DNA of 64,000 nt from positions 447,312,538-447,376,537 of the forward strand of contig NC_081413.1 of the NCBI RefSeq assembly GCF_030272615.1, read 5' to 3'. Position numbers and translations under genes: made by a program. Shown in pieces: positions 48,596-59,864 of this stretch. The notes under the pieces were generated by a model, which was not told where the DNA came from, ran no database searches, and saw only the letters and a program-made list of their open reading frames with translations. Source of the stretch: Cryptomeria japonica (taxonomy: Eukaryota > Streptophyta > Pinopsida > Cupressales > Cupressaceae). Positions within the stretch are counted from its first letter, which is position 1. The number at the start of each line of letters is the position of its first letter.

Positions 48596-48613
48596 CAACC
48601 TTTGTCACTGATG

Positions 48614-48790
48614 TCAAAGGGGGAGTAGTAGACATGAGAAAAATCAAAAAATAGAGATCATCTGCTCAGGGGGAGCACACATTTGGTACAATTTCTAGTA
48701 TAGTTTTTGGCAAGATTTTTGGACTTCAATTTTTGGATACATTCTTGAATTTTTCTCATGAGTGTTGCCATCAATGCCAAAGGGGGAGAT
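48614..48790 (+). other. Three purine tracts before the A 3' LTR
   Basis: AAAGGGGGAG at about 48616, CAGGGGGAG at 48667 and AAAGGGGGAGAT at 48779-48790, the last next to the LTR. Element C shows the same arrangement. Confidence 0.65.
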
Positions 48791-49586
48791 TGTTGGCAAA
48801 CACACAATCTAATGAGATATTGTAGGTGATTGAAGGTAATGTCATTGATGGCAACCTTACAATCATGTGATACCAGCAGATAGACACAAGCATCGGCACT
48901 GACACACTCTACACCAACATACAGAACACCGACACCGAAAAGGAAGATTACTGGCACCCTGGCTGACAACAATTTTGTATTAATGTATTTTGTAATTAAT
49001 TGTAAAATCTTTTGTAAGCCGACATGGAAGATTGTAATACAACTCATATATGTATGAGATCATTGTAGATCATTATATATATGTTAGGGTATGATGTGAA
49101 AGATAGAAGGTAGCAGACCTATTATGCGAATTATTAGATAAGGTTTTATGTATGTAGAAGAGCTTAAACTGGTACTGAATCTGGCATAGTAGATGCTAAT
49201 ATGAAGTGGTACAAGACATTAGATTACTATAATCCATTTTTGTAAGTTAGTGTGACTTCTTTTGTAATTGAGCAATGAGCTCTAGGCACTTGGCCTTCCT
49301 ACATGTGCAGGCCCCTATTGTAGCAGCAATATTCTCTTATTGGCCAGTAAGTGAATATTGTGGGTCACAAATCCCACTGAGGTTTTTCTCACACCAGGTT
49401 TCCTCGTTAAAACAATGTGTTATGGTGTGCTTTTCATGTTGTGGTTGTTACTCTTATTTGCTGCAGTATTTCTAGTTTACCGGTACTCAGTTTTAATATG
49501 CTTTTCATGTTATAAGTTAAGAAAATATTATTATCGGTCAGATACTAATTCACCCCCCCCTCTCAGTATCTTCGGGAATCCTAACA
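48791..49586 (+). repeat. 3' LTR of element A
   Basis: TGTTGGCAAACAC … GGAATCCTAACA, followed by TTTGG. Pairs with 24485-25276. Confidence 0.92.
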
Positions 49587-49591
49587 TTTGG
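49587..49591. other. Target-site duplication of A, right (TTTGG)
   Basis: Identical to 24480-24484. Confidence 0.9.
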
Positions 49592-51616
49592 AACATTAGT
49601 GGTGAGCAAGGCGTTGTCCAGGATTTCTTTGTGAGCATAAGAAATTTTTAGTAATTCAAAGATGGAAGTTTGAGCATTTGTCTTTTTCAACTATTCAACA
49701 ATGCTATATGAAGCTAGCTTTTTAAATTTATCAAATGTTGATTCTTTTTGTTTATTTAATGAGGCTTGTAGGTTTGACATTGTTGGAGTAGAAGTTGAAG
49801 AACTATCTCCTTGGAAAGTTACTTTCTTTTGAGAACGGGTCATAGCCTTTGCATATCATGATTCATTTTGTTTATCTTGGATTATGATCACAATGCAATA
49901 TTCACATGGGGAAGGCTCAATCATGCTGATAACATTGTCATTGCTGGTATAAGTATAATTTACTTTGGCACCTCCTTTGGTCTTTGAGGAATCACCTTGT
50001 TCGTTCAAAGGTAAGGGGTCCTTAAATGCTTTATGATCAATATTTGTCAGGTGATTCTTGATAATAATTTTACTAGCATCTATGAGATCTTGGATCTCAT
50101 GCTTGAGCTTCATGCAGTTGTTTGTGTTATGACCTTTATTCCTATAGTAGTCGCAGTATTCATTTTCTCTCCTCCATTTTGTTTTGACTTCCAGATCATA
50201 TGGCCTATAATTATCTAGTAACGTTATCAGGTTGTTTGCCAATAGAGTTTTGAAATCGGATTCATTTGATACTTCTAGAGGAGTGAATCCACATCTAGGT
50301 TTCCAAAGCCAAGGTTTCTCTTTGAACCACTCATTTTCTTTCTTTGGAGGATTTTTTGCTATGGTTTCAGCTGCTTTGAGTGCTTGTGTGCCACTAGCCA
50401 AGTTGAATATCATGGGCTTTGAGTTGGTTTTAACAGTGTCTACTACTCTGTCATTAACAACGTTCTTATTGTTGTCTTTGTCATACTTCCAATTCTTGTT
50501 CTTCTCTTTAGAGCTAGATCCTGGTTGTGTTTCTTTCTAAGGCGTGATATCTCCTTTCTTTATAAGCACATATTCCATTCGGATAGCATTATCTACCATT
50601 TTATTAAATGATGTGTGTACTTGCATTTGGATACTATATTTCAATTTAGGGATTAGATTGTTGAAAAATATATCTATTTTCTCAGCATCTAGGATAGGCT
50701 GTGAATACCTAGAGAACATCTTTCTCCAACGTTGGAGGAAAGTGAGAAAAGGCTCCCCTATTTTCTGTTTGGTATTGCAAAGTTTGATCATAGTAATAGG
50801 ATGCTGAATGTTGTAGGAGTATTGTTGTAAAAATAGTTGGGTTAGTTCTTCAAAAAAAATTATCCCTTTATGTAGATTTGAGAACCATTCCATATCTTGT
50901 CCTCCCAAACTCCTCGGAAAAAGGCGCATGAGATACGTTTGATCATGCATGAACTCCATGCAAGCAGCAAAAAATTCTTTAACATGATCTTGAGGATCTG
51001 AAGTACCATCATATTTGTCAAATTTTAGAATCTCAACTCTTGAAGGGAATGGAGGCATGTATAGGTTTTTGTCAAATGGAAATGGGCATATTGTCTCCAT
51101 AGAATATTATTTTGGGGACTTATCCTTGTTTTTCAATTATGTGATCTCAGTCTGTAAAGCTAGTAATTATCTATGGACCATTATTATAGGTGATTCTTCC
51201 TTTTTAGTGACAAGAGTCTGAGCGTCATATCCAGTAGGGAGTTTGGCACCTTGTTTTGCTAGTTCTAGAAAATAGTCTTCTTTTTCTCTAGACATGATAG
51301 CCTTTGTCATTTTTCAGAAATATTTATCCTTTTGACATTTATGAATATCTTTTCTTGGAGGTTCAGAATCTTCAGCTTCACTTGATGAGGAATCATTATT
51401 GGTTTCATGAATACTAAGGTTGTCTTCATCATTTTATTCTGTTCTAGGTATAGTGGGAGATAAAGGTTGATTGTAAATTGGTATCTCTTATGATGAAGGT
51501 TTATCAGTCAAGGGATCCTCTTCATAAAATGGATTATCTTTATATGAAAAGGGATTATCTTTATCTTTATATGAAAAGGCATCTTTCTTATGAGAAATCT
51601 TGGTTTAAATAGACAT
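49592..51616 (-). pseudogene. Gag of Tat-like element B
   Basis: ATG 51616 (MSI[stop]TKISHKKDAFSYKD); same frame throughout to the A junction. Contains DSEPPRKDIHKCQKDKYF, then the gag core: FPSRVEILKFDKYDGTSDPQ, RLFPRSLGGQDMEWFSNLHK, TMIKLCNTKQKIGEPFLTFL. A zinc knuckle of Tat type follows (CDYYRNKGHNTNNCMKLK, one His replaced by Tyr). Several stops (TAA, TAG). The frame continues into the protease at 24478 when A and one TTTGG are removed, so gag and pro are one frame. Confidence 0.82.
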
Positions 51617-52230
51617 TTTTATTGATTGGGGTGACCTAAAGTTGTTTGTGATGCAGAAGTCAAGATCAAATTTAGAGCTAGTTGTTTAGTTAATGTATTG
51701 TTTGAGAGAAGCAACTAAGATTTAGTCTGGTTTCAGGAATGATCTATATTGTATAAGATGTTTATCTAAGTTGATCTAAGAGAAGTGACAAAGACTCAGT
51801 CTAGTTTCTAGAAAGATCTATCCTGTATAAGACGTTTATCTATTACTTAGGTTTGATATGTAGTTGATTGAACTAGTTGAAAGATGATCGATAAATCATG
51901 CAACACAAATGGCAGAGGTACATTGTTTTGATCTATTTATGCTCAGGATGATGATAACCAGTTTTATACTCGCTGTAGACTATTATAGGAAAGTTTGATT
52001 GTTCTGGACTAACAAAATCAGAGATTTGTATGACAGGTTTCTCAGGACTAGACGATAATTCAATAGTTTTAGGACGATAACAACAATCTTTCGTACAAGT
52101 TGTTGCCTTGTACTGTACAACATATGGGTATGTATAGAATGACAAACTGATCAATATAATGTTTTATCGTACGACACAAGATGTAAGGTGAAACAACAAC
52201 TCTCCAAACCAGACGACTGACAATCAGGAT

Positions 52231-52352
52231 TCGTACGACACAGGATTGAAGATAGAATTATAGACTGTTAGGACTGATGGAATTTCATATGACACAAGAT
52301 TGAAGATAGAACGACAGACTGTTAGGACTGATGGAATTTCGTACGACAAAGG
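52231..52352. repeat. 54-bp tandem repeat, two copies and a start of a third
   Basis: Units begin at 52231, 52285 and 52339. Each opens with a TCGTACGACA-like palindrome followed by (A/G)GATTGAAGATAGAA and GACTGTTAGGACTGATGGAA. Confidence 0.9.
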
Positions 52353-52541
52353 ATATGAAACAAGATGATAAATCAGAGTAATCATACAACTGTTTGTTGG
52401 ACAGAGGTAAATTTATGAGTTTTCAATGACTGAGTATAACTAGATTTGAGATGGACTGGGTTTTGATCGCTGACTGACAATGAGTAGTTTAGAGGCGGAC
52501 TGAGTTTTTTTTATCATTGAGGTATACTAGTTTGTGACATG

Positions 52542-52708
52542 GATAGAGTTTTGACTAGGATAGACTAGTTTTGGACAGAGTTTTGATTGTGATAGACTAG
52601 TTTTGGACAGAGTTTCGATTGGGATAGACTAGTTTTGGACAGAGTCTCAACTAGTTTCGATTGGGATAGACTAGTTTTGGATAGAGTTTCGACTGGGATA
52701 GAGTTTTT
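52542..52708. repeat. 32-bp tandem repeat, about five copies
   Basis: GATAGACTAGTTTTGGACAG starts at 52559, 52591 and 52623, and again at 52665 after a 10-bp insertion. Partial copies lie at 52542 and 52697. Step 32 bp. Confidence 0.9.
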
Positions 52709-53909
52709 GATCACTGAGTTGTTTCCTATTTTCTCCAGTTTTGGTATTTCAGTTTTAGTTTCAGGGATGCAAACACAGAAAACACGTAGTATGAATAATT
52801 ACTCAAATCACAGCATGCAAACCTTATAGAAATTAGTGAGAGAAGAAAACCTTTGCTTGTAGATGCAGGTACACACCCAATAGCTAATCAGAATACGATC
52901 GCTGAGTCTCACACAATGGATTATCAACACCATATTAGCTGACTCCAAACGCTAATGGGGGCATGAAACGACAAGTATCTTGGGAGAGTTACTATCTCTC
53001 TTACACAAAGATTATCCCCCATTTTAGAGATGAACTGGGTAGCTTCTAATTTGAATTGGAACTAGTAAGAAGTCTTTTCAGCATGTCAAGGTATAAACTC
53101 AATTAAGAGATCTCCTAGCCTTGAAAACCAATGTTTAATATACCCGAAGGTACTGAGGAGAGCTATTCCCGAGCACTGTTGTTGACTTGGTTTTCATCAA
53201 ATCATGTTTATTTTATAGTGGGTTGGAGTACTTGGCTTTTAGCCTTTCCCACTTGGGTTGTTCCCCTCACACCGACCATAATGACTTTAAGAGTTATTAG
53301 CTCCTCAGGAGGGCAGGCCCGCTAAAGATGTAGAAATCTCAAACTTAAAGAAAATGCCTCAAGGGTCTAGATTTCTGATTGTCTATGCAAACAAGAGCAT
53401 ACTCTCCTACCTCTCAAAATTTTCTTAAAACACATAATACTGATTTTTTCTTTAACCAGATAGCAAGTTAGGTGCCTAAAAATGAATTTAAAGAATACAT
53501 AATGTTTTCTCGAATCTCCTCAGGCAACTTGCAAAGACAACGAATCAGTAGTCATATTGTCTTTGTGCGACAAGCATATTCTTCGACAAGCATTCTGCAA
53601 AAAACTAATTAGGCTGTGAAAAATTCTCAGATAGACAAAAAAATAGCTAGGGTCAGTCATCAGTATAATCAAAATTGAATGAGAAAATTGAAGAATGAAA
53701 TATGCTTTTTAATCAAGAAAATATAGAATCGTACGATAATTTTTACCATATCGTATGATAAATTGTAACAAATCGTACGACACCTACAGTTTGTCATTTG
53801 GACATATGGGAAATGTCGTACGACAAATCACCGAACCTGTATGGACGATAATCCGAAAAAAAATAAAAATAAGTAGTCAGTCTTGGAGGCCGAAAAATTT
53901 ACTCTTCTG

Positions 53910-53926
53910 CCCCATAGTGGGTGCCA
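53910..53926 (-). other. Primer binding site of B
   Basis: The - strand reads TGGCACCCACTATGGGG, like the TGGCGCCCACCGTGGGG site common in Tat elements. Confidence 0.7.
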
Positions 53927-53930
53927 GAAA

Positions 53931-55086
53931 TGTGTGTGTGAAAAAGTGAAAAGAGGGTCTCATAGCTGCAGGCACAACACTTCAATTAAGTCATTACATG
54001 TATGGTTAGTAAATCAATAATCAATAAATAGTAAACCATAACAAAGCGACTAATTGCCTTCTAAAAGATGTGAGTATCAGATTGCCCTCAGATTTTTATA
54101 AGCAATACCAGTGACTAGACTACACCAAGATGAAGGATTTAATCTATATGAGCATGATATTAAGCTATATATATGCAAGATGGATGAAAGATTCAAGCAA
54201 TCATGGAATAAATTAAATATGGAAAAAGCTAAACTAAGATGCAAATAATCTCAAAAAGCAAGCACAAGATCTTCAATGACTCCAGAGAAAAAACCGCATA
54301 ATAATAATCTCCAAGGTGTTTCTCAAATATCTCTGGGGTGATTTGAATGTGAGCTGAAGGCTGAATTTATAGAGAATTCACAAGAGAGATCAAGAAAAAG
54401 CACAATCTAGAATTAATTAAAATAATTGAGAAATCGTGTTCAATTAACTTTGAGATAGATTCCAACTATAGTTTAATTCAAATGCATTCAGATAAGAAGT
54501 TCAAGTTACATTAGAAATAAGAATTAATTAATTCCATGCATTTGTGATAAAAATAGACAATTCTTTGATTTATTCAAGGAAATAGTCTTTTAATGCAACT
54601 GAACTTCTTTTTCTCAAAGGTTGTGAGTTTCAATTTTAGAGAATGATTAAAGTCCTTTTAATTGTTTTTATGATTTCAAGTTCTCAATTTAGAAGAAAGA
54701 AATAATATCTCAAGTTTGATTTCTCTTTCAATTCAATTATTTTATTTTATTTTCAATTTAACTCTTGCTTTGTAATTAATTCCTCTTTTGCTATAAATTA
54801 ATTCCTTGTTTGCATGATTAAATTGCAAATTTATTAATTAATTAAATATGCTAGGATATTTAATAAATTAAATAGGATAATTGATCAAAATGATTTTCTT
54901 GGAATGATTTAATTAATTAAATAAATATTTAATTAATATAGAATAATTCACTTGCCATGTGACATTTGATGATTAAACAATTAATTAATGTGCTCAAGAT
55001 TGATTTAATTGCCTTTGGTTAGGACCTTGGTGATATTGTCGAGATTAGAGGCCCATGGTTTAGATGACCAATTTTAGGGTATTACA
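53931..55086 (-). repeat. 5' LTR of Tat-like element B
   Basis: The - strand starts TGTAATACCCTAAAATTGG and ends CACACACACA next to the primer binding site. AT-rich with TTAATTAAAT tracts. Its right end abuts the integrase region of H directly (CCAAAAAAATTG, 55087). No copy of this LTR was found to the left, so the 3' LTR of B is lost or displaced. Confidence 0.75.
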
Positions 55087-57244
55087 CCAAAAAAATTGAA
55101 ATACTTCACAGTGGGAACATGACCAAACCAAAGCTCATATGGAGTCTTACTGGTATCACCTTTGATATGAACTCTATTGAATGTATAGACTGCAGTACTA
55201 ATAGCTTCTCTCTAGTAAACCTTTGAAATATTTCCTTCAATCAACATGGTTCTTGCAGCATCTAAAATAGTACGGTTCTTCCTTTCAACAATCCCATTCT
55301 ATTGTGGGGTCCTAGGAGTAGATAACTGTCTTCTGATTCAATGCATCTCACAGAAAGAATTGAATTCACCGGAACAAAATTCTCCACCTCTATCAGATCT
55401 CAAACACTTCAGCTTCAATCTGGACTTAGTTTCAACTTTAGATTTGAATATCTTGAATTTTTCAAATGCTTCTAATTTTCCCTTCAAAACGACAACCCAA
55501 ATCATTTTGGAATAATCATCAATTAGTAACATAAAGTATCTATCACCCTACACACTTCTCACATATTTTAGGTCCACGCAGGTCAATATGCACAAGATCT
55601 AACAATCCATATGATGTGTACCATTTTCTCTTAAAATAAATCCTTGTTTGTTTACCCAGTTGACATTCCTTACATACCAGATTAAAAGGTTTAACAATAT
55701 TAGGAAGATCCCTAGTAGCTTATGTAGAACTGATCTTGATCAATGAATCAAAGTTTACATGACACATCCTTCTATGCCACAACCAACTCTCATCTATCTT
55801 AGCAATCAAACAAATTTTCTCACTAACATCCAAATAAAAAATGTTACCTTTAGTCTTAGTTCTAGATGCAATCTCTATACCGAATGCATTCAAAATATTG
55901 CATTTACCATCTTTGAATTGTAGATCATAACCTTTATCAACCACCTATCCAACACTCAAAATATTATGCTTCAAACCTTCAACATACAAGACATCATCAG
56001 TTTTATGCTTAGCATCAAAAGAAATAGAACCTTTCCCATGGATTACATAGGCTTTGTCATCTCCAAATTTGACTATTCCACCACCATACCTTTCCATACT
56101 TATAAATTTTCTTTTGTCACCAGTCATATGATGTGAACAACTATTGTCAATCACCCATTCACCTTTTTCTCGCACCTTAGCAGCCAAAGCTTTCTCCTCA
56201 ACAATGCATCTAGTTGAATCAATAGGCACAAGACTATCTTCTTTAATGACAATAAACACAACTTTATCTTCTTATAATTATTCATCTTTAACACCTTCAT
56301 CTACAACATAATAACAATTATTTTGGTTCCTAGACTTCTGGTTAGACTTATAAGGCTTATCATACTTCTCATTCTTCTCATATCTATCATTTCTATCAAA
56401 CTTATCAAACTTATCATGTTTGTTATGCTTAGTCATTCTCTCCAGACATCTAGAAGGAAAATGTCCTATCTTATTATAAGAAAAACATTTTAAGTGCAAT
56501 ATCTAGGCAATCAATGCTTCAAGCTCATCAATCTCTCCTTTCTCTTTCATATCTAGATATCCTACACTCATCAGGATCATACTTTTGCTTACCGGATACT
56601 GATATTGATGCTTTGAATGTTGTCTCAGACTTTCCATGTGATTCACCAAATTTGCTCAGATCAAATAAAACAAGTTTTCCAGCTACTACATCTCGTGTCA
56701 TAGTTACACTCTGGATATCATCAATAACAACAACCTTATGTTTATAAGCAAGAGGCAAAGATATTAGCACTTTAGAAACAATCTCATCTTTTTCAATCTT
56801 TCCACCAATAGATTTGATACCAAGGACAAGCTCATTCACTTTAATCATGTATGAATTCATGTTCTTATCATCTCCCATCTTCAATATCTCATACTTTCCT
56901 TTCAAACTTTGCAGCTTGGCAACTTTCACTTGACTATCACCTTCATATAGGATCTCAAGAATCACCCAGATCTCATGTGCGATCTGAAGTTCTGCAACAT
57001 TTTTCATTTCAGAATCAGTTAGCGCACTCAGTAATACTTCCTTTCCTCTAATGTTATATTCATATTTCTTAATCTCATCAGGAGTGGATGGTCCATTCTA
57101 AGGAACAACATAAGCATTCTTAGTAATCTTCCAATAATAATTTCCAAGACATTTCAAATGCACCTCCATCCCTTTCTTCCATACAGTGTAGTTTCTTTCA
57201 TCAAACCTTGGACTGTCCTTGAAAATAATACCTTGAGCTGCCAT
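55087..57244 (-). pseudogene. Gag to integrase part of copia element H
   Basis: ATG 57244 (MAAQGIIFKDSPRFDERNYT). Gag (EIWVILEILYEGDSQVKVAK, MNSYMIKVNELVLGIKSIGG), zinc knuckle CFSYNKIGHFPSRC whose second Cys is Tyr, a KFDKFDRNDRYEKNEKYDK repeat, protease VIDNSCSHHMTGD, where DSG has become DNS, GAG-pre-integrase (WLWHRRMCHVNFDSLI) and integrase core (IDDYSKMIWVVVLKGKLEAF, LRSDRGGEFCSGEF, then TPQ[stop]NG with TAG at 55299-55301). It ends at the B insertion within TPYELWFGHVPTVKYF. RT, RNase H and the 3' LTR are not in the window. Confidence 0.82.
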
Positions 57245-57287
57245 CCCAGATCTCATCAAGCGATTAAACTTCTACCGGAGGATCTAG

Positions 57288-57299
57288 CTCTGATACAAA
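57288..57299 (-). other. Primer binding site of H
   Basis: The - strand reads TTTGTATCAGAG, a decayed TGGTATCAGAG. Confidence 0.65.
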
Positions 57300-57300
57300 T

Positions 57301-57920
57301 TGATAGCAACAATAAAGAAGGAAGACTAGGAGGGGGGGGGGGTGAATCAATATTCATTGGATGCACAACAAATTAAACTTCCAAAACATGAACTGATAAA
57401 CCACAACAATAACAAATAAGCAAATTAACAGCACAACACATAACACCAAGATTTCAATGTGGAAAACTTGGTTAAGGGAAAAAAAATGGTGGGAACCTAC
57501 CCACAATAAGATGATACTCTACAGAAGTATGTCAAAATATTACAATGCAGAATGCACATGCATTCAGGCTTACTACCTTGAGCTCACTACCCAAAAGATA
57601 TATTCTTAGAAGGATAAAACCCTCAAGGAAGTCTCATTGACTTACAAATATGATTTAGACTACAATTTGAAAGAAAAGAATTGCAATAATAGCATCTACA
57701 AATGTCTGATGAAAGTTCTGGTTAAACACAACTATCTGCCCTGCAACACCAAACTAATCACAACACCTCATTGAATGATATTTCCTTATTCGCACATTTA
57801 CCTCTCTGATAATGCAGACACCATACCTACACTAAAATTACATAAGTATATCAGCTATATATACTATATGCGGGAAAAGCAGGTCAATAGAGCTTAAAAT
57901 GTGAAAAATGAAGCCTGTGG
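57301..57920 (-). repeat. 5' LTR of copia element H
   Basis: + strand begins TGATAGCAACAAT, with AGGAGGGGGGGGGGTGAATC near 57330, as in the C and G LTRs. The right end is not visible. It probably meets element F near 57920-57930. Confidence 0.5.
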
Positions 57921-57929
57921 AGCCTTGCT

Positions 57930-59277
57930 CACACACCCACAGTACTTCTTGGTGCAAGTTATGGAGTCATGAAGAACGAATCAACTTCCCAAGGTTGGCT
58001 CCATGGTTCTCTATTTCACAAGGTCCCTCAAACCAATGTATTTGCTCTTAGATCACTGAGCAAAGTGGTTTAGGGATGACAAATGCAAGAATGAGGGATG
58101 CTTTGGTTGATTTTAACATGAAATGCATCCTAAGCTATGCATGATCCTACAAATTCAATAAACTAGATTATAAGATGACAAGGTTAGTAGCTAGACTATC
58201 CTAGCATGATCTACTAGTCTATGATTAAGTAAATGATAAGGAAAATACTCTAAACATTCATATTTAGATTAATTCCTATTTCAAAGAGAGGCTAAATGAT
58301 GAGCACAAATGATATATTAAAGATTGGATGGATTTTAGTATAAGTATGATGCTAAAGACTTGGAGATATGAAAATGGAGGAATGAGGGCTCTATTTATAG
58401 CAAAAATAGGGCAATGGATGGCCAGGATTGAAAGAGTCAATCAAGGGTTGAGTTTGAAAGTTGAAAATCCATGTTTGCAATTTGCACCAATGAAATGGTG
58501 ACAATTGTCAACATAAGATTAGGTTGAGAAGAGAGGTAGGAAGCATTAAATGCTTGAGAAGACCTCATGGTTACCTTAAGAGGTAAGGATTAAGGTTAGG
58601 TTAAGCTTATCCAATGGACAAAGGTTTTATCCAAAGGATAAACTCTTGTGCAAAGGATTAAGGCTTAACCATGGTCAAAGCAATAAATGCTTGATGAGAC
58701 CCTTGGGTTACATGGAGGTTAAGTTTAGAGAAAGTCTGTAATCATGCAAGAGGGTTGAGTTAACCATTAATGGTTTGGAAGAGAAATTTGTTGGAGACTT
58801 GAAGCCTTTAATGGTTATCAAAGACTTTAAGGGTTTGAGAAGTGACTTCCCCTTGCTTAGGGATGTGACAATATTTAGGAGATGGGTTAGGCTAAATTAG
58901 AAGTGATTAGAAGAATCTAGAAGGGGGTTAGGAATAGGGTTTAGAAGGCAAGTGGGAGATGTAGGATTTTGTAAGTGGATGGAGAAAGAATAGGATTTAA
59001 TTGAAATAAAGTTAATTTAATTCAATTTGGTTGGGATTCCCTATTTAATTAACTGTAAATTTATTTAAAAGGTTTAGAAGAATAGATTTAATTAGATAAA
59101 ATGATTTATTCAATTAAATGACCTACTAGGGGGTTAATTGAATTTAATTAAATAAATTGAGTAATTTACTTAATTAAATAGAGGAATGTGGATAATTTAA
59201 TTAATTTAGATTTAATTAAATAGAGAAATGAACATAAAATATTCATTTAGGAATATAGTCATTTTTATACGTTTGCA
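57930..59277 (-). repeat. 3' LTR of Tat-like element F
   Basis: The - strand starts TGCAAACGTATAAAAATG after the polypurine tract at 59278-59291. It aligns in reverse with the Tat-1 LTR (2753-4191), including the AAAGTCTTTGATAACCATTA phrase and a TATAAATA box (58392-58399). The left boundary is estimated from the length of the Tat-1 LTR. Confidence 0.6.
58392..58399 (-). promoter_or_regulatory. LTR promoter TATA box, element F
   Basis: - strand GCTATAAATAGAGCCC; same place and flank as 3731-3738 in Tat-1. Confidence 0.6.
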
Positions 59278-59291
59278 ATTTGCCCCTCTTT
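59278..59291 (-). other. Polypurine tract of F
   Basis: - strand AAAGAGGGGCAAAT, identical in core to 2740-2752. Confidence 0.75.
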
Positions 59292-59604
59292 GAAGTGATG
59301 TGTGTGCACATGTTAATTCAAAGAAAATTATGTGTCACTAAAATTTGATTATGATCAGTGTTGTTTTTAGATTTTCATGTCATGCCCCAAATTTGATAAA
59401 TGATGTTTGATAATGTCCCCTCGGGAGATGAATCAAAAATTAGGAAAATTTGATTTGATTTGATAAATGTGTTTGCATTGTAAAATTTTGGCTATGTTGA
59501 ATGCTAAAATTGATTCATCTCCCGATATTGATGTGTGCGAGGATACGAGGAAGATCATGAGCGAATTACATGCTCAATCCCCTAACCCTAATTTCATTTT
59601 ACCC

Positions 59605-59611
59605 TATAAAA
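59605..59611 (+). promoter_or_regulatory. TATA box of antisense PMD gene, copy 3
   Basis: CCCTATAAAAGGGG, 80 bp before the ATG at 59686. Oriented opposite to the element. Confidence 0.6.
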
Positions 59612-59685
59612 GGGGAAAAGTGCATTGTTTTGTCTCATTTGTTTTTGTTGACTTTGGAGAGAGAGACTTTTGGAGAGAAGACAAA

Positions 59686-59760
59686 ATGCCTATTCCATAT
59701 TCTACGCATCGATTCAAGCGCGTTCAGAGGTATTAGAGGCCTGCCGCGTATGGACCACCA
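59686..59760 (+). pseudogene. PMD copy 3, exon 1 (25 codons)
   Basis: ATG 59686; MPIPYSTHRFKRVQRY, then TAG, then RPAAYGPP, ending at 59760 before a consensus donor GTAAGT. The TAG corresponds to a Gln (CAG) in copy 1 (RRFQRPADYGPA). Length, start and phase agree with copy 1. Confidence 0.65.
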
Positions 59761-59864
59761 GTAAGTCAACCTGTTTGACCCCTTTTTGATTTTTTATTTT
59801 GTCATTTCTGGTCATGTTTTGGATTTTAGCATGCAGTTTTTTTGTTTTAGCATATATAGGTAGT

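Larger units (their letters stand above)
52167..53823. repeat. TCGTACGA palindromic motif cluster
   Basis: Exact octamer at 52167, 52231, 52339, 53729, 53773 and 53816. Variants TCATATGA at 52285 and TCGTATGA at 53751. The group at 53729-53816 is spaced 22, 22 and 43 bp and lies just before the primer binding site of B. Confidence 0.9.
51617..53909 (-). other. Leader of element B with repeat arrays
   Basis: Non-coding between primer binding site and gag. It contains a 54-bp repeat (52231), a 32-bp repeat (52542) and TCGTACGA palindromes, described separately. No gene. Confidence 0.6.
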
